NCBI GenBank assembly: GCA_934047225.1
Contig: OW204004.1
Span: forward strand, 6,886,401-6,950,400
DNA: 64,000 bases
Reading direction: 5' to 3'
From: Ypsolopha sequella
Lineage: Eukaryota > Arthropoda > Insecta > Lepidoptera > Ypsolophidae
Part shown: in pieces, positions 51,600-61,544 of the stretch
Position numbering within the stretch: the first letter of the stretch is position 1
How the letters are laid out: each line of letters opens with the position of its first letter
The notes under the pieces: model-generated
The model's database searches: none
What the model saw: the letters and a program-made list of their open reading frames with translations, nothing else
What the model was told of the DNA's origin: nothing
Made by a program: the position numbers and the translations under genes

Positions 51600-51962
51600 G
51601 GTTTAACGTCAGTAGCTTAACGCAAAGTGCATAACTTAACTTTGTTTTTCTTGTTTAGAAATTTAAAATTGAAAAGCTTGTTGATCTGTGCCATTCGACG
51701 CCAATATTTCAGTATTAGTGAAGTTTATAAAGCAAGAGTTTGAAAGTGAATACACAATTGACCATGATTTTCTCAAAATCAACTTAAAATGCTGTTTTAA
51801 CACTGTTTGGACTAACTGTGTATTACATGCTTTATAAACCTCACTAATACTGAACTATTGGCGTTGACTGCCACATACCAAAATGTTTTTTAATTTTTAA
51901 CTTCTAAACAAGAAATACAAAGTTAAGTTATGCACTTTGTGCTAAGCGAGTGACGTTTAACC
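51600..51962. mobile_element. 363-bp foldback with nested arms
   Basis: GGTTTAACGTCAGTAGCTTA and GCATAACTTAACTTTGT are mirrored by ACAAAGTTAAGTTATGCACT and GAGTGACGTTTAACC. An inner pair GACGCCAATATTTCAGTATT and CTAATACTGAACTATTGGCG gives a second hairpin layer. Non-coding. Confidence 0.75.
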
Positions 51963-51964
51963 TT

Positions 51965-52655
51965 AATGTTTTATTTATAGTTCACACATACGTCAACGTT
52001 GAAGCTTAGATAAGTCGATGTACTGAATATATTGTTGTAACTAAGAATATAAATTCCGAAACGCATCGTAAAAATCGAAACAAAACCAACAAACAAACAA
52101 ATAAACCAACTATTAGATAAGTGGGTTTTATTCAGATTATAATTTTAGGAAGACCATAGTGAGACAAGTTATTTTATCTACTCCCAAAAACATCAAAAAC
52201 TGTTTTGTAAGTACCTACTTTGTTTGTCCGATGTCAGATTATATTTTTTAGTTATAATTATTTCCAAAATATAAAATTATAATACAGTGATATATCTATA
52301 TAATATATGCGTTGTGATTGGCCCAATTTATTATAAAACCGTAGAGAAACAATCAGCAGCAACAAAGAGAAAAAAAGACCCGCTCTTGTTTCTTAAGCCC
52401 CGCCTTCTTTTCTCATCGATGCCCCTGATTAGTTCCCTAGTGGTCACAGGCAGCAATACCGTACAGACGCACCTCAACATAATGAATGAGTGTTCTTTTT
52501 CTAATTTTTAGTGAAATTGAAAAAAAAGACGCCGTAAGGCGCATCTCGCAAAGCCTAAATACGTGGCTGACCGTGACCGGTTATTGTATATTTGAATCCA
52601 TTGAAATACATTTTTTTTTCTTCTATGATTAATTTGGAATAAATACATATTTTGC
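51965..52655. other. Non-coding gap, nothing recognised
   Basis: The ORFs at 52287-52511 (+) and 52508-52690 (-) have no domain. Confidence 0.35.
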
Positions 52656-52660
52656 TTTTT

Positions 52661-53038
52661 AACCGACTTCAAAAAGGAGGTGGTTCTCAATTCGACTGCA
52701 CGTTTTTTTTTTTTTTTTTTTTTTTGGCGTTGTTACTCCATAACTCCGTCATTTCTGAACCGATTTGAACAATTCTTTTTTTATTTGAAAAAGTGTACTT
52801 CCAGGTAGGTCCCATTTTAGGTTTGGTCATTATGGTCTGAAACATTATGTTATCTAGAAGTCGGCGTATTTCCTACGATATAGCAACATAAAAACCAATA
52901 TAAGAACGCCGACTTCTAGATAACATAACGTTTCAGGAAGAAAGAAGTCGGCAAAAGTGTTGCTTCGGTACCATCGGTCTTTATAGAATTATTATTAACT
53001 TTTTAGTGAATGACTGCTGTTACTATTGAAGTCGGTTG
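52661..53038. mobile_element. AACCGACTTCAA-ended lepidopteran MITE
   Basis: AACCGACTTCAAAAAGGAGG at the left is answered by ATTGAAGTCGGTTGC at the right. I know AACCGACTTCAAAAAGGAGG as a very common repeat end in Lepidoptera. A 26-T run follows the left end. An inner hairpin pairs TTATCTAGAAGTCGGCGT (52850s) with ACGCCGACTTCTAGATAA (52910s). Confidence 0.75.
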
Positions 53039-53213
53039 CTATTTTTTTGTTAAAAGTTTATTTTTTGTAAACTTTATTTAGTTACAGGATAGTAGGTAGA
53101 TGTTATTTATTTATATAAAAAGAAAATTTTATTTTATACATACATATTTTTTGTCCCTAGGTACGGTCGAAGGAATTACAACTCATACATGTCGGAAGTA
53201 TTGTTTTCTTAAA

Positions 53214-53686
53214 TTAAGGGCCTTACTATTGCCAAATGGGTTCTTTCTAAAGCCTACTCCTTGTTTATGGTCAAACCAAAAATAATGAAAAAATGTATTA
53301 TGAATAATCAACTCTAAGACAACATATGCAACATTTTTCTTTTTCATACCACCAAAACTTCTACATGAAATATTTTTTTAACTGAATGGTGTTTTTGGCT
53401 TGAATTTCCTACTGCTCCTAAGTGGCTTAGCCGATTGAATTCATTTATGCTTTGATAAATAGATGAATTTGATATCTATAAACATAACATAACATTATTC
53501 AATCGAACAATCACGTCCTAGTGAAAAGTATAATTTTCTTCTATTTCGCCCTATCAAGGACGCAGCGAGCGTCGTAACAGCCACTATGCATTGCGCGCTG
53601 ATATAAACGTTATTTCAATGTCGTTTCCGTTGATATTTGTAGTGACAAATATCGAGCTGCTAATTTGGCGATGGTAATCGCCTTAA
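53214..53686 (-). mobile_element. TTAA-flanked MITE, GGCTGTTACGAC subfamily
   Basis: TTAA (53214-53217), GGGCCTTACTATTGCCAAAT, internal AGCCTACTCCTTGTTTATGG and CAGCGAGCGTCGTAACAGCC, end GGCGATGGTAATCGCC, and TTAA (53683-53686). It is the reverse complement of the 34055-34534 element with high identity. Confidence 0.87.
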
Positions 53687-53845
53687 GTATCATAATACTG
53701 AGGAGTGAATGAACCACTTTGCATCGTCTCGCTAAATACGGTATAGCTGTCTTATGGACTTGTTGATTCATCAGTTCTATATTGGTTCTATTGATTCATA
53801 AGGTTTACAAATATGGCATGAGCTAATTTAGAACTAAATATTAGG

Positions 53846-54499
53846 ATCTTTACCAGGGATGGGCAAACTACGGGCCGCGAGCCATCTCCGGCCTGCGAAC
53901 GTTTGCAATCCTGCTCGCAACCATTGGCCCAGACGTAGATAATAAAATAACATGACATGAACCATGAAACGAAGAATCATCAAGTGAAGTGTCACTCCAC
54001 CAATCAATCAAACTATTTTACACTGTACCTGATTTGAATATCTATATCATTTAATTTTGCATAAAAAAGAGATCTTTTAATGCTGTTGAAACCTACCATA
54101 TAAATTCAATCCTAAGAAGTTTTACTGCGGTTAATAGAAATATTTGCATTTCAATAAAAAATTGTATTAAAATTTATATAAACAGGGCTCACCTCAATAC
54201 GTGTTATGATCGGGAAAGCCGACCAACTGGTCTCTCACACAGTGTGAGGCGTGACGACGTCGCGTAAACGTCACTCGCCCAGATGAAGGCAGTCTAAATC
54301 TGCTGAAACTGGTCGGCTTTCCCGATCATAACACGTATTGAGGTGAGCCGTTTTTTTTATATAAATCATGAATTGTCCTCAAGTCTCATTTAATTCTATA
54401 ATTATATTATAGCAAAAAATCAAAAACATGCCCCCCAAAGATGCTGTTTGCAAATATTGGCCCGCCTAGGAAAAAAGTTTTCCCATTCCTGATCTTAAC
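53846..54499. mobile_element. hAT-like non-autonomous element with 8-bp target duplication
   Basis: CAGGGATGGGCAAACTACGG at 53854 and CAGGAATGGGAAAACTTTTT (minus strand) from 54491 form terminal inverted repeats. ATCTTTAC (53846-53853) and ATCTTAAC (54492-54499) are an 8-bp duplication with one mismatch, the length expected for hAT elements. GGGCCGCGAGCCATCTCCGG is a common subterminal phrase of such elements. No transposase remains. A palindromic element (54186-54358) sits inside. It ends about 490 bp before the guanylate cyclase start codon. Confidence 0.8.
54186..54358. mobile_element. Large palindrome, GGCTCACCTCAATACG arms, copy 2, nested in the hAT-like element
   Basis: GGCTCACCTCAATACGTGTT and ATGATCGGGAAAGCCGACCA are mirrored by TGGTCGGCTTTCCCGATCAT and AACACGTATTGAGGTGAGCC. 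Between the arms lie a perfect CTCACACAGTGTGAG hairpin and CAGATGAAGGCAGTCTAAAT, CTGCTGAAACTGGTCGGC. The latter keeps a CNGATGA-stem-GAAAC order with a GGCAG/CTGCT stem. It also translates as PDEGSLNLLKLVGFPDHNTY, so a coding origin is possible. Confidence 0.75.
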
Positions 54500-54981
54500 T
54501 CTTTTGACAGCCTTTTATGTAGTCATTGTGTACGTTCACATGAGGGCGACTGTACGTACTCATAATAATAAAATGTTTATTTGTGATTGTTCAGATTTTT
54601 TTTGCGCGATTGTAGTGCTGTTCGTCATTTTGATCACGTAAACTGCAGATCTACTGTATGATTTACGAGCACATTATAGCATATAATTATCTTATTGCGT
54701 ATGATATTGCTCGTGGTCACCGTGACTAAGTTTTTAATGATATTTTGTATGATGATAAAAAGTCTAGCCTTTGTCTTTGTTGTGATAAACAACATACATG
54801 TAAAACCACGAAATCTATAGTTCATTCAGAGATCATAGCATTCGTAAAGAATCATATAATAATAAATAAAAATACGTAATTATAATTTTATTTATGTTAG
54901 TTAAAATGAAGTGAACGAACTGAAGAAATTACAAACAATAATAAATTACAGTCAAACAATGAGTTAAAACAAACAAATAAA
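54500..54981 (+). other. Upstream region of the guanylate cyclase gene
   Basis: AT-rich, without a recognisable promoter element. An in-frame TGA at 54907-54909 lies 72 bp before the ATG at 54982 with no ATG between, which supports that start if no acceptor lies in the interval. Confidence 0.4.
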
Positions 54982-55849
54982 ATGAAAAAGGAAATCGTGG
55001 ATACGATTCTCCTAAATAGTGAAAGTGAAAATGAAAGAAGAAGAAAAACGTACATTGAAAAGAGAACAAATATCAAAAATTGTAGAAAAAATGCAGTTGA
55101 ACAAATCAATGGACATTTGGACAAAGTTCAAGCACACACGCTTAAAAATAGCCAAAAAATAACTGCTAAAACCCTAAAAATACCAAGTCTCCTTTCATTC
55201 CTTATAATCTACTTGTGTATTATAAATGTGATAGCTTTGTGTGATGTTAGTGTTAATGATGTACATAATATAAAAAAGTATAAATATGAAGACAGTATAA
55301 TACAAAATTCAAGGCATATCTATCATGATAGAGCCATTAAAGATCAAAGAAGTAATCTTCGTAAAGGAAGAGCTTCGAGCAGAGATGGAGATGACGGCAA
55401 AGGTACAAAATATCTCAACCCTGATGAACATGAACATGAAAATCCCATGTATAAGTACCTCAAAAATAGCACAGCAATAAATATAACTGGTCTACAAGAA
55501 TTCTACAAGTTCAATAGTTACATAATCGATGACTCGCACGCCCTTGGCTACCCACATGATTTGATTAATAATCCTTACTATGTGAAAAAGATCAATTTCA
55601 ATTTAACGCCACAAAGACAACAATTTCATAATAAAATTGTGAAACTGGGCGTGCTGCTTCCGGCTGATCCAAAAGAAGTGTTTTCTTTGGTGAAAGTCTT
55701 GCCAATTTTGGAGATGGCAATACCAGCTGTGACGAGAGATGATGGCCCACTACCAGGATGGACTATACTGGTTGATTATAGAGATACCCAATGCTCCTCC
55801 GTTTTTGGACCTCTGGCAGCTTTTGAGTTCTTTGTCAATGGTTCTGCTG
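54982..55849 (+). CDS. Natriuretic-peptide-receptor-like guanylate cyclase, exon 1 (N-terminus)
   Basis: The exon encodes 289 residues plus one base and ends at donor GTAAGT (55850-55855). In this family an extracellular ligand-binding domain is followed by one membrane span, a kinase-like domain and a guanylate cyclase domain that makes cGMP at the plasma membrane. Residues 1-67 are hydrophilic and basic. Residues 69-87 (SLLSFLIIYLCIINVIALC) form a hydrophobic signal-peptide or anchor segment with an unusually long N-region. A low-complexity acidic and basic linker follows. From about residue 220 the ANF-receptor domain starts: KLGVLLPADPKEVFSLVKVL then PILEMAIPAV and LPGWTILVDYRDTQCSSVFG then PLAAFEFFVNG. 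The GPLPGW..Y.DT.CSS..GPLAA block is typical of ANP receptors. The start is chosen from the only in-frame ATG after an upstream TGA. The frame continues past the donor to a stop at 55891-55893, which is intron read-through. Confidence 0.88.
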
Positions 55850-56478
55850 GTAAGTTTACTTTATATTTTTTCAATATAGGAATCTCTTGCTAAAATTTTT
55901 GACGAAACAGTAATAAATCTAAAAATATAACTCTTTATTACCATAAGTATGAATCTTTCTATTTAAATTTGTTCTCGTTTTTTTCAATGAACCGTTTAAC
56001 GATAAAATAAAAACTCTGCCTTTCCAAGAATAAACTCGCAACTATTTGCACTATTACTGTTCGTGCGATGTATGCGACGAATCGACGCAAAACTTAGGAT
56101 TGTTTTTTCCTATTTTTGAAAAAAAAAATTATAAACTAACTGTGATTTATGGCATTATGTGACCATAATTTAATGTCAATTAGGCTTTTCTAGCATTTTT
56201 GTGTTATTTATTACATTACTTTGTAAATGATCCTGTACAACAACTCTAAAGCGTGTTTCGAGTTTTTGTGAAGGATAATTTATAGTGTAAAGCACAACCT
56301 AACACAAAATTAAATGCTAAGTCTAATTTTCATAAGAATATGCTCACTTACCGCCATTAATTACATTTATGTAATACTTCTTATAAACGAAAAAAATAAA
56401 CAATCATAAGTTTCGCCTTTGAGAACGCGATCCGTCATAACCACGGAATTTCCTTCTAAAACTCCCTCCCCTTTCCAG
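55850..56478 (+). other. Intron 1 of the guanylate cyclase gene
   Basis: 629 bp from GTAAGT to a pyrimidine-rich acceptor (CTCCCTCCCCTTTCCAG). It splits a codon after its first base (phase 1). AT-rich, with no elements recognised. The minus-strand ORF at 56367-56591 is a shadow. Confidence 0.85.
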
Positions 56479-56672
56479 ATGCCTTTATAGGCCCTGGCTG
56501 TGACTATGTCATAGCCCCCGTAGCAAGGTACGCTGGAACCTGGAGGATTCCAGTTCTGACTGCTGGGGCTCAAGCTGAGGCCTTCCTCCACAAGAACACC
56601 AGCTTCTTCACCTTGACACGGATGATGGGAAGCTACTCGCAGGCTGGAGAGATCATCAGCAGGATTTTCGAG
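56479..56672 (+). CDS. Natriuretic-peptide-receptor-like guanylate cyclase, exon 2
   Basis: 194 bp, flanked by TTTCCAG and donor GTGAGT (56673-56678). Joined to exon 1 the split codon is GAT (Asp), followed by 64 codons: AFIGPGCDYVIAPVARYA, GTWRIPVLTAGAQAEAFL, HKNTSFFTLTRMMGSYSQ and AGEIISRIFE, ending in phase 0. FxGPGC.Y..APVAR....WR.P.LTAGA is the core ANF-receptor motif seen in mammalian NPR-A and NPR-B. The Cys in GPGC is one of the conserved disulphide cysteines. There is no stop in frame and both splice phases fit. Exon 3 was not found between 56673 and 64000, so the next intron is over 7 kb or exon 3 is too short to see. Confidence 0.9.
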
Positions 56673-57215
56673 GTGAGTTTTTTTTTACTTTAAAATATTT
56701 TTTTGTAACGCGACTGAAGGTAAGATTACAGGCACTTCTTCGAGAACAGCAAAATGTAAATGGCGTCACAAAATGTCACCAAAATTCCAAAATTCTTTAA
56801 AAATAATTTGGCTTTTACTATATTGAGGTTAAATTGAATATAAGAACGTAGCTATTTACTTTTGAGTGGAAGCATATCTATACATATATTCACGCTTGTC
56901 TTCCAAAGAGGTATGCACTTCCGCGAAATCTTCCTTCTGTGTCCTCTTTTAGTTTAACTTGAACAATTATTACCTTTCATCTCTCTGATTGACTCGACTG
57001 ACTATACTACTTTGATTGTTTTTATGTATATATGTATTAGTATGAAATGTATTATATTTAAATATTAGGCTTGAATATTATTATCCACCCGGGGAATTTT
57101 TTCAAATTCCTGTCTTTGGATTTGTTTCTGATTGATATTTTCTAGTTTGTAATGCACTCTAATAATATTATTATTCTTTTTGCACAAATACGCTAATTTT
57201 GGTAAAATTTTCTGT
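56673..57215 (+). other. Start of intron 2; SINE-like motif at 56875-56915
   Basis: AT-rich intron. TATACATATATTCACGCTTG and TCTTCCAAAGAGGTATGCAC are an eroded CGCCTGTCTCCC-type repeat. Confidence 0.55.
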
Positions 57216-57219
57216 TCTC

Positions 57220-57348
57220 TCTATACCATCGGTTGACTGGAAGAAATTTCTTTCATGAATAAATCCGCCCTTGTCTTCTGTGTTCTCCTGTACTCTGTGT
57301 TTTTATTCAAAATGTCTGTGCAATAAAGTGATTATTGATTGATTGAGG
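57220..57348 (+). repeat. LINE 3' tail
   Basis: GGTTGACTGGAAGAAATTTC, TGAATAAATCCGCCCTTGTC and GTCTGTGCAATAAAGTGATT followed by (GATT)n match the CTGGAAGAAATCTC..AATAAAG tail pattern of the 37-kb element group. Confidence 0.65.
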
Positions 57349-57441
57349 TAGGTAAGACTACAAGTCGACATATATCTGCTACAATCCGGTGTGTCAGGAT
57401 CAATCCGCGTGACCTTCGCTTCTTTCACATTGATTAGCCGA

Positions 57442-57608
57442 CCTGTGGGTCTACCGCGTAATTCTCATTTTCATCAACATCAACTTGAGATTGAAATTTG
57501 TCGTGCGTGCGACGACGCCCGCCTAACATGCCATCTCTTTTGCACGCGTTGAATTTCGCATGCATTTGCTTGAAGTTGATACAGATGAGAATTACGCGGT
57601 AGAGCCCC
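57442..57608. mobile_element. 170-bp MITE with CCTGCGGGTCTACCGCG ends, copy 2
   Basis: CCTGTGGGTCTACCGCGTAA at the left, TTACGCGGTAGAGCCCCTGG at the right, and an interior almost identical to 46650-46819 (GTCGTGCGTGCGACGACGCC). The termini are slightly more eroded than in copy 1. Confidence 0.85.
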
Positions 57609-57609
57609 T

Positions 57610-58460
57610 GGTCTTTTTATTTCTGCGTGCTTTTATTTATTTATTTACTCAGATTAACTTGGCTCTTCTTCTTCAGTATATCACCAATTTGGTTGGAATA
57701 TGTATTTAATAAGATTGGTATGTATTATAATATTTTTTGAACTAAAAAATGTCGCAACAATCTTAAATATTTAACGATGAAATCAGCCTTAGTCAGTCTT
57801 ATGACATTGAGAACATAAAATAAAGAAACATAAAAGGTAATAATTCTACCAAAAAAATATATAATACTAAAATAACTCATCTTCAACACCTAAACAACTC
57901 GAACAAGTAGGTACTACGTGCTCAAGGCATACATATTTTTTACATTTATGGCAAGAAAACGGTAAGGGGCGTGGAAAAAGGCAGCTACTCGAAATCGCAA
58001 TGTAATTCGATGAACGGTAAAAAAAATATTAGATTTTTTCTAACTACCCGGTCTCACAGACATAACGTCACCATTGGCGGGTTAAGATATTTCAAGGTAC
58101 ACTGCAAGTATTACATGGGCTAAAATCAATTTCATTAATGTACACAAGTTTAGTTTGCTATAAAATAATTTTATTATGTGTGAAAAACATGAACTGTTTA
58201 TTATTCACCTCCTACCTCCTCTTTTATTACATAAACAAACCAACTATAAACAGTAGACGACATTTAAACACAATATCATGAAATTAAATTTAAATTTTAA
58301 CCTTGTTTTTATATTAAAAGTCTTGTTTATGACTTAATATAAAATAAGAAAAGAATTACCTGTCACGTAAAGTTAGAATAATATTAAATTTTATTCAATG
58401 AAAATCTTTAGGATTCCGTAATACAAGATAAAAAAAGATCACCGATCATCGAATTCCGAA
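57610..58460. other. AT-rich intronic gap, nothing recognised
   Basis: No exon-like pattern was found for the cyclase gene. ATGTTTTTCACACATAATAA-type sequence only. Confidence 0.4.
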
Positions 58461-58463
58461 GTC

Positions 58464-59101
58464 GCGAAAGCCGGAAACTGGTGATAGTACTCGTCCGTAC
58501 GAATAACTTTTGCTATAGAAATATTGATATATATAGTGGTTTATTGATATATATAGTGGTTTTTTCCAAAGTAGGCACCGAGCGACCAGGCCTTAACAAA
58601 CAACACTAAAACACAAAAAAAAAAAAAAAAATTGTCTTTTATATTTATAATGTCATATATCTATTGTCAATGCAACTGATGCCGAGTCCAAAAGGATTCG
58701 AAATATATCTTGCTCATATTAATTAATGTATATAATTTACAAAAAAAATTGTCTTTTATATTTATAATGTCATATATCTATTGTCAATGCAACTGATGCC
58801 GAGTCCAAAAGGATTCGAAATATATCTTGCTCATATTAATTAATGTGTATAATTTACAAAAAAAACACTATATATATCAATATTTATAAAGAAAAGCCGA
58901 ATGGTAACATTATATTTTATTATTTTACTATAGAACCAACACTCAAATCGCAAAAAAAAAAATCAGCTGTTGCATAGACAACTTTCATGCCTGCTAGATC
59001 AAAATGTATGAAGAAACTGAGTTTTTTCACGACTTCTCGTTTTTTTTTTTTCGAAATGTTGTTTGTATCGACAAATACTATCACCAGTTTTCGGCTTCCG
59101 C
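58464..59101. mobile_element. Composite inverted-repeat element with an inner 117-bp tandem repeat
   Basis: GCGAAAGCCGGAAACTGGTG and ATAGTA at the left are mirrored by TACTATCACCAGTTTTCGGC and TTCCGC at the right (24 of 26 positions match). A second nested pair, ATTGATATATATAGTG (twice at 58523-58560) against CACTATATATATCAATATTT (58866-58885), encloses the tandem repeat. Non-coding; superfamily not identified. Confidence 0.7.
58631..58864 (+). repeat. Two-copy 117-bp tandem repeat with hammerhead-like motif in each unit
   Basis: ATTGTCTTTTATATTTATAA starts at 58631 and again at 58748. The two units differ at about one position (ATGTATATAA against ATGTGTATAA). Each unit has CATATATC, TATTGTCAATGCAA, CTGATGC, GAGTCC-AAAA-GGATTC and GAAATATATCT in that order. 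This matches stem III, cleavage triplet, short stem I, core, stem II and core of a hammerhead, but with A9 missing and one extra base before stem II. Confidence 0.8.
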
Positions 59102-59104
59102 AAC

Positions 59105-59435
59105 ATCATCTTAACAATCTGTATAAGCGATAAAATTTAAAAATATCTTTTTTAGTCCCACTTTTATCAAACATAGGCTGCGTTCCTAAACGCTGGGGTA
59201 CTTAAAGGTAAAAATTAACTGTCACCCGTTCCACAATCACCCGATTGAAAACGAAGAGCTCCGAACAGTTCACTTTGGTATTTGTCATAACATTACGCGC
59301 CAATTTTCAGTTTCTGGGTTATAGAATTCTTCGGAATTATACGAAGTAAACTTTTCATTTACCCCGGCGTTTAAGAACGCAGTCCTAATTTCTTTTTTCT
59401 CTTACTCTCTTAAAAACCAATAATAATACAAGTAT
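59105..59435. other. Non-coding gap, nothing recognised
   Basis: AT-rich sequence between two composite elements. AAACGCTGGGGTACTTAAAG near 59190 and ACCCCGGCGTTTAAGAACGC near 59360 form a loose inverted repeat, perhaps another small element. Confidence 0.4.
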
Positions 59436-59454
59436 AGAATAATGGAGATACTAA

Positions 59455-59847
59455 TAGTTGTTTATGCTACAAGGGCGCAAAGGAATAAATTACGAGGACG
59501 ATTTAAAATACGAGCGTAGCGAGTGTTTTAAACGTAACCGAGTAATTTATTGCTTTTACGCCCGTGTATCATACTACGTTTTTCAATGCATAGTGTGAGG
59601 AAATGAAAACAAATATAATCTTGTGAACTTTAAATTATTATTGGCTCAAAAGGATTGTATCCAGAGCCGTTAAACAGTGGAAAAAAAAGTATAACATCTA
59701 TGGTACACAGGAAAGGCTGCAGGTTAGCCAACCATTGCAAATAAATAAAAAATAAAAAAAATAATAAAGCCCTAGGGCAAAATAATCGACTTTCTGTTCG
59801 GTTTTGATGCATAAAAAGTGGGCCTTTACGAGCACATGCATTGAAAA
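59455..59847 (-). mobile_element. 390-bp hairpin repeat family, copy D
   Basis: The reverse complement of copy B with intact hairpin. It starts GTTTATGCTACAAGGGCGCA and ends GGCCTTTACGAGCACATGCA. The minus-strand ORF over 59630-59887 is the family's non-conserved frame. Confidence 0.8.
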
Positions 59848-59855
59848 ATATATTA

Positions 59856-60127
59856 TTATACAACGTGTAACAGAAATGTGTAACCATATATGAAGAGCTT
59901 ATTTAGTTAATGGTATAGAGCAACTTTTACTATGGAGCCAACACGGAAATCTAAAAAAAAAAATCTGCCCTTCCATACATTTCAGCCGAGCGGCATTGCA
60001 TTTTTCCATGAAAAGGTTATTTTTTTTTCGAGATGCAGGGTTTGTTCCATAGTAAAAGTTGTTCTATACCATTGACTGAATAAGCTCTTCAAATATGGTT
60101 ACACCTTTCTGTTACACTTGTATAATA
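59856..60127. mobile_element. Long-arm foldback, GTGTAACAGAAAGGTGTAAC family, copy 2
   Basis: ACAACGTGTAACAGAAATGT and GTAACCATATATGAAGAGCT are mirrored by AGCTCTTCAAATATGGTTAC and ACCTTTCTGTTACACTTGT. The interior CAACTTTTACTATGGAGCCA and GTTTGTTCCATAGTAAAAGT is as in copy 1. Confidence 0.8.
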
Positions 60128-60159
60128 ATATATTTTAGTATCTCCATTATTCAGTGAAG

Positions 60160-61390
60160 TGATGCATCAGTAATTTACAAATATGAATAACTCTTTTTGG
60201 AAATGAACTCTCTGTGTCCATGCAACTCGCGCTTTACCAGTTTTACTAGAGTCCAATCTATGGTTATAATATTTCGAATAATAAATAAATGTCTAAATGG
60301 TCGCAATTAATTAAATATGTAAATCTAGCTATAATTCATAAAATTGCTAATATCATGACCTTCCTATCACCACTGGGGGCTTTAAAGATATATTTAACCT
60401 AACCGGTTATAACTAAATATAGTTCAGCTAAAATTAAATTTGATTTTACGAGAATAAAACATTTCGGTCAACCAGTGTTGCCACCCTCGGTAAACATTCT
60501 CTAAATTTGACACTTTTCAGACACGTTTCTCCTAAGCATTTAATTAAAGAGTAAAACACTATTTAAGGGTAACTATTATTGAACAAACTAGGTATAAAAT
60601 TCATTAGTTTAATCGAAAAAATATCTTTTATTTGTTGCTAGCGATAGACACTGCACAACACGTTCCGATATATGCATTCTTAACACAAAATTCGTCCCAA
60701 ATAACTTTCCCTTAAAAAATAACCTAAATAATTTTATACCCTAAAAACATAACATGAAAAAATGCCCTAAATTTAGGGGAAATTACTTATAAGTGATAGA
60801 AATCAAACCACATGCTCTATTGATTATTTTAAACCATGTAAATAAATGCCTATTTAAGGGTGCTAAAAAAAATCCACGAAACTGTTTCACCTGGGCAGCC
60901 ACTCTATAATAAGTCTTTTTCACTTAAAAAGTACTGGTTTATGCTTGCTACAAGCAGACTAAAACTACGCGTTATGCTCTAGTGCATAAAAGTATCTACT
61001 TCTTCTAAGACTATGGAAATAGGCTATACAGCCAAGTACACAGTACAACTGCAGAGACAAACTTTTTAAACTGACAGGACAGAAGGTTCAGATGATGCTC
61101 AGGAATATATACAGTGACTCTTAAGTTAGATAATATAAAATAAATAAAAAGGCATGCATGTCTTATTATTTATTTAGGTTATTTAGACATGGCTGTATGG
61201 GGTAAGTTCTCTTTGCCTTCCCACTTGGTGGAAGCATTAAAAAAAACAGTGGAGAGAAAGAGCTGTTGCATATTGCTTGATTATTTAAATTTGCATTAAG
61301 TATTACTGAAAGTTAAATATGTCATCCAGTGATGATAAAATGATACTGTTTCATTTCCTCACAATGAGCGTTTTTCTCTGTGTTTTTTTT
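60160..61390. other. Gap; possible small CAGTGTTGCCACC-ended element at 60474-60902
   Basis: CAGTGTTGCCACCC at 60474 and TGGGCAGCCACTCT near 60893-60906 are weakly inverted and could be hAT-type ends; no target duplication was confirmed. At 61187-61300 the plus strand reads MAVWGKFSLPSHLVEALKKT then VERKSC, protein-like but unassigned. Confidence 0.35.
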
Positions 61391-61392
61391 TC

Positions 61393-61544
61393 TTAGTTCT
61401 TGACTCTCCGCCAGATGTCGGTGTCCATCTCACCATAGACAAAATATGTTCCGTAGCAATCAATGTCAAAGTGGTTTTTGGTTTGCTTGGAATCTGTGCA
61501 AATTTTGTCTTTGATTCTGTTGCTAAAGTATGTGACAGTGCCAT
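61393..61544 (-). CDS. Candidate terminal exon of an unidentified gene
   Basis: The minus strand has AAACAAAATTTCTAG as acceptor, then 152 bp that complete a split codon and read GTVTYFSNRIKDKICTDS, KQTKNHFDIDCYGTYFVY and GEMDTDIWRRVKN with TAA at 61393-61395. The peptide is well balanced, with two Cys and a DIDCYGTYFVYGEMDTDIW stretch, and looks like real C-terminal coding sequence in a different frame from the annotated 61-codon ORF. I do not recognise the family. It lies opposite to, and inside, the presumed cyclase intron 2, so it would be a nested antisense gene or a retro-inserted fragment. Confidence 0.4.

Larger units (their letters stand above)
59437..60152. mobile_element. Composite element: hairpin repeat plus foldback inside a third inverted repeat
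   Basis: GAATAATGGAGATACTAA (59437-59454) is perfectly mirrored by TTAGTATCTCCATTATTC (60135-60152). The interval is filled by 390-bp repeat copy D in reverse (about 59455-59847) and the long-arm foldback copy 2 (59856-60127). Confidence 0.75.

Noticed and set aside
56367..56591. 74-codon minus-strand ORF
   Set aside because: It is antisense to the real cyclase exon 2 on the plus strand.
61187..61300. MAVWGKFSLPSHLVEALKKT frame considered as cyclase exon 3
   Set aside because: It does not resemble the ANF-receptor sequence expected after RIFE, and no splice phase fits well.
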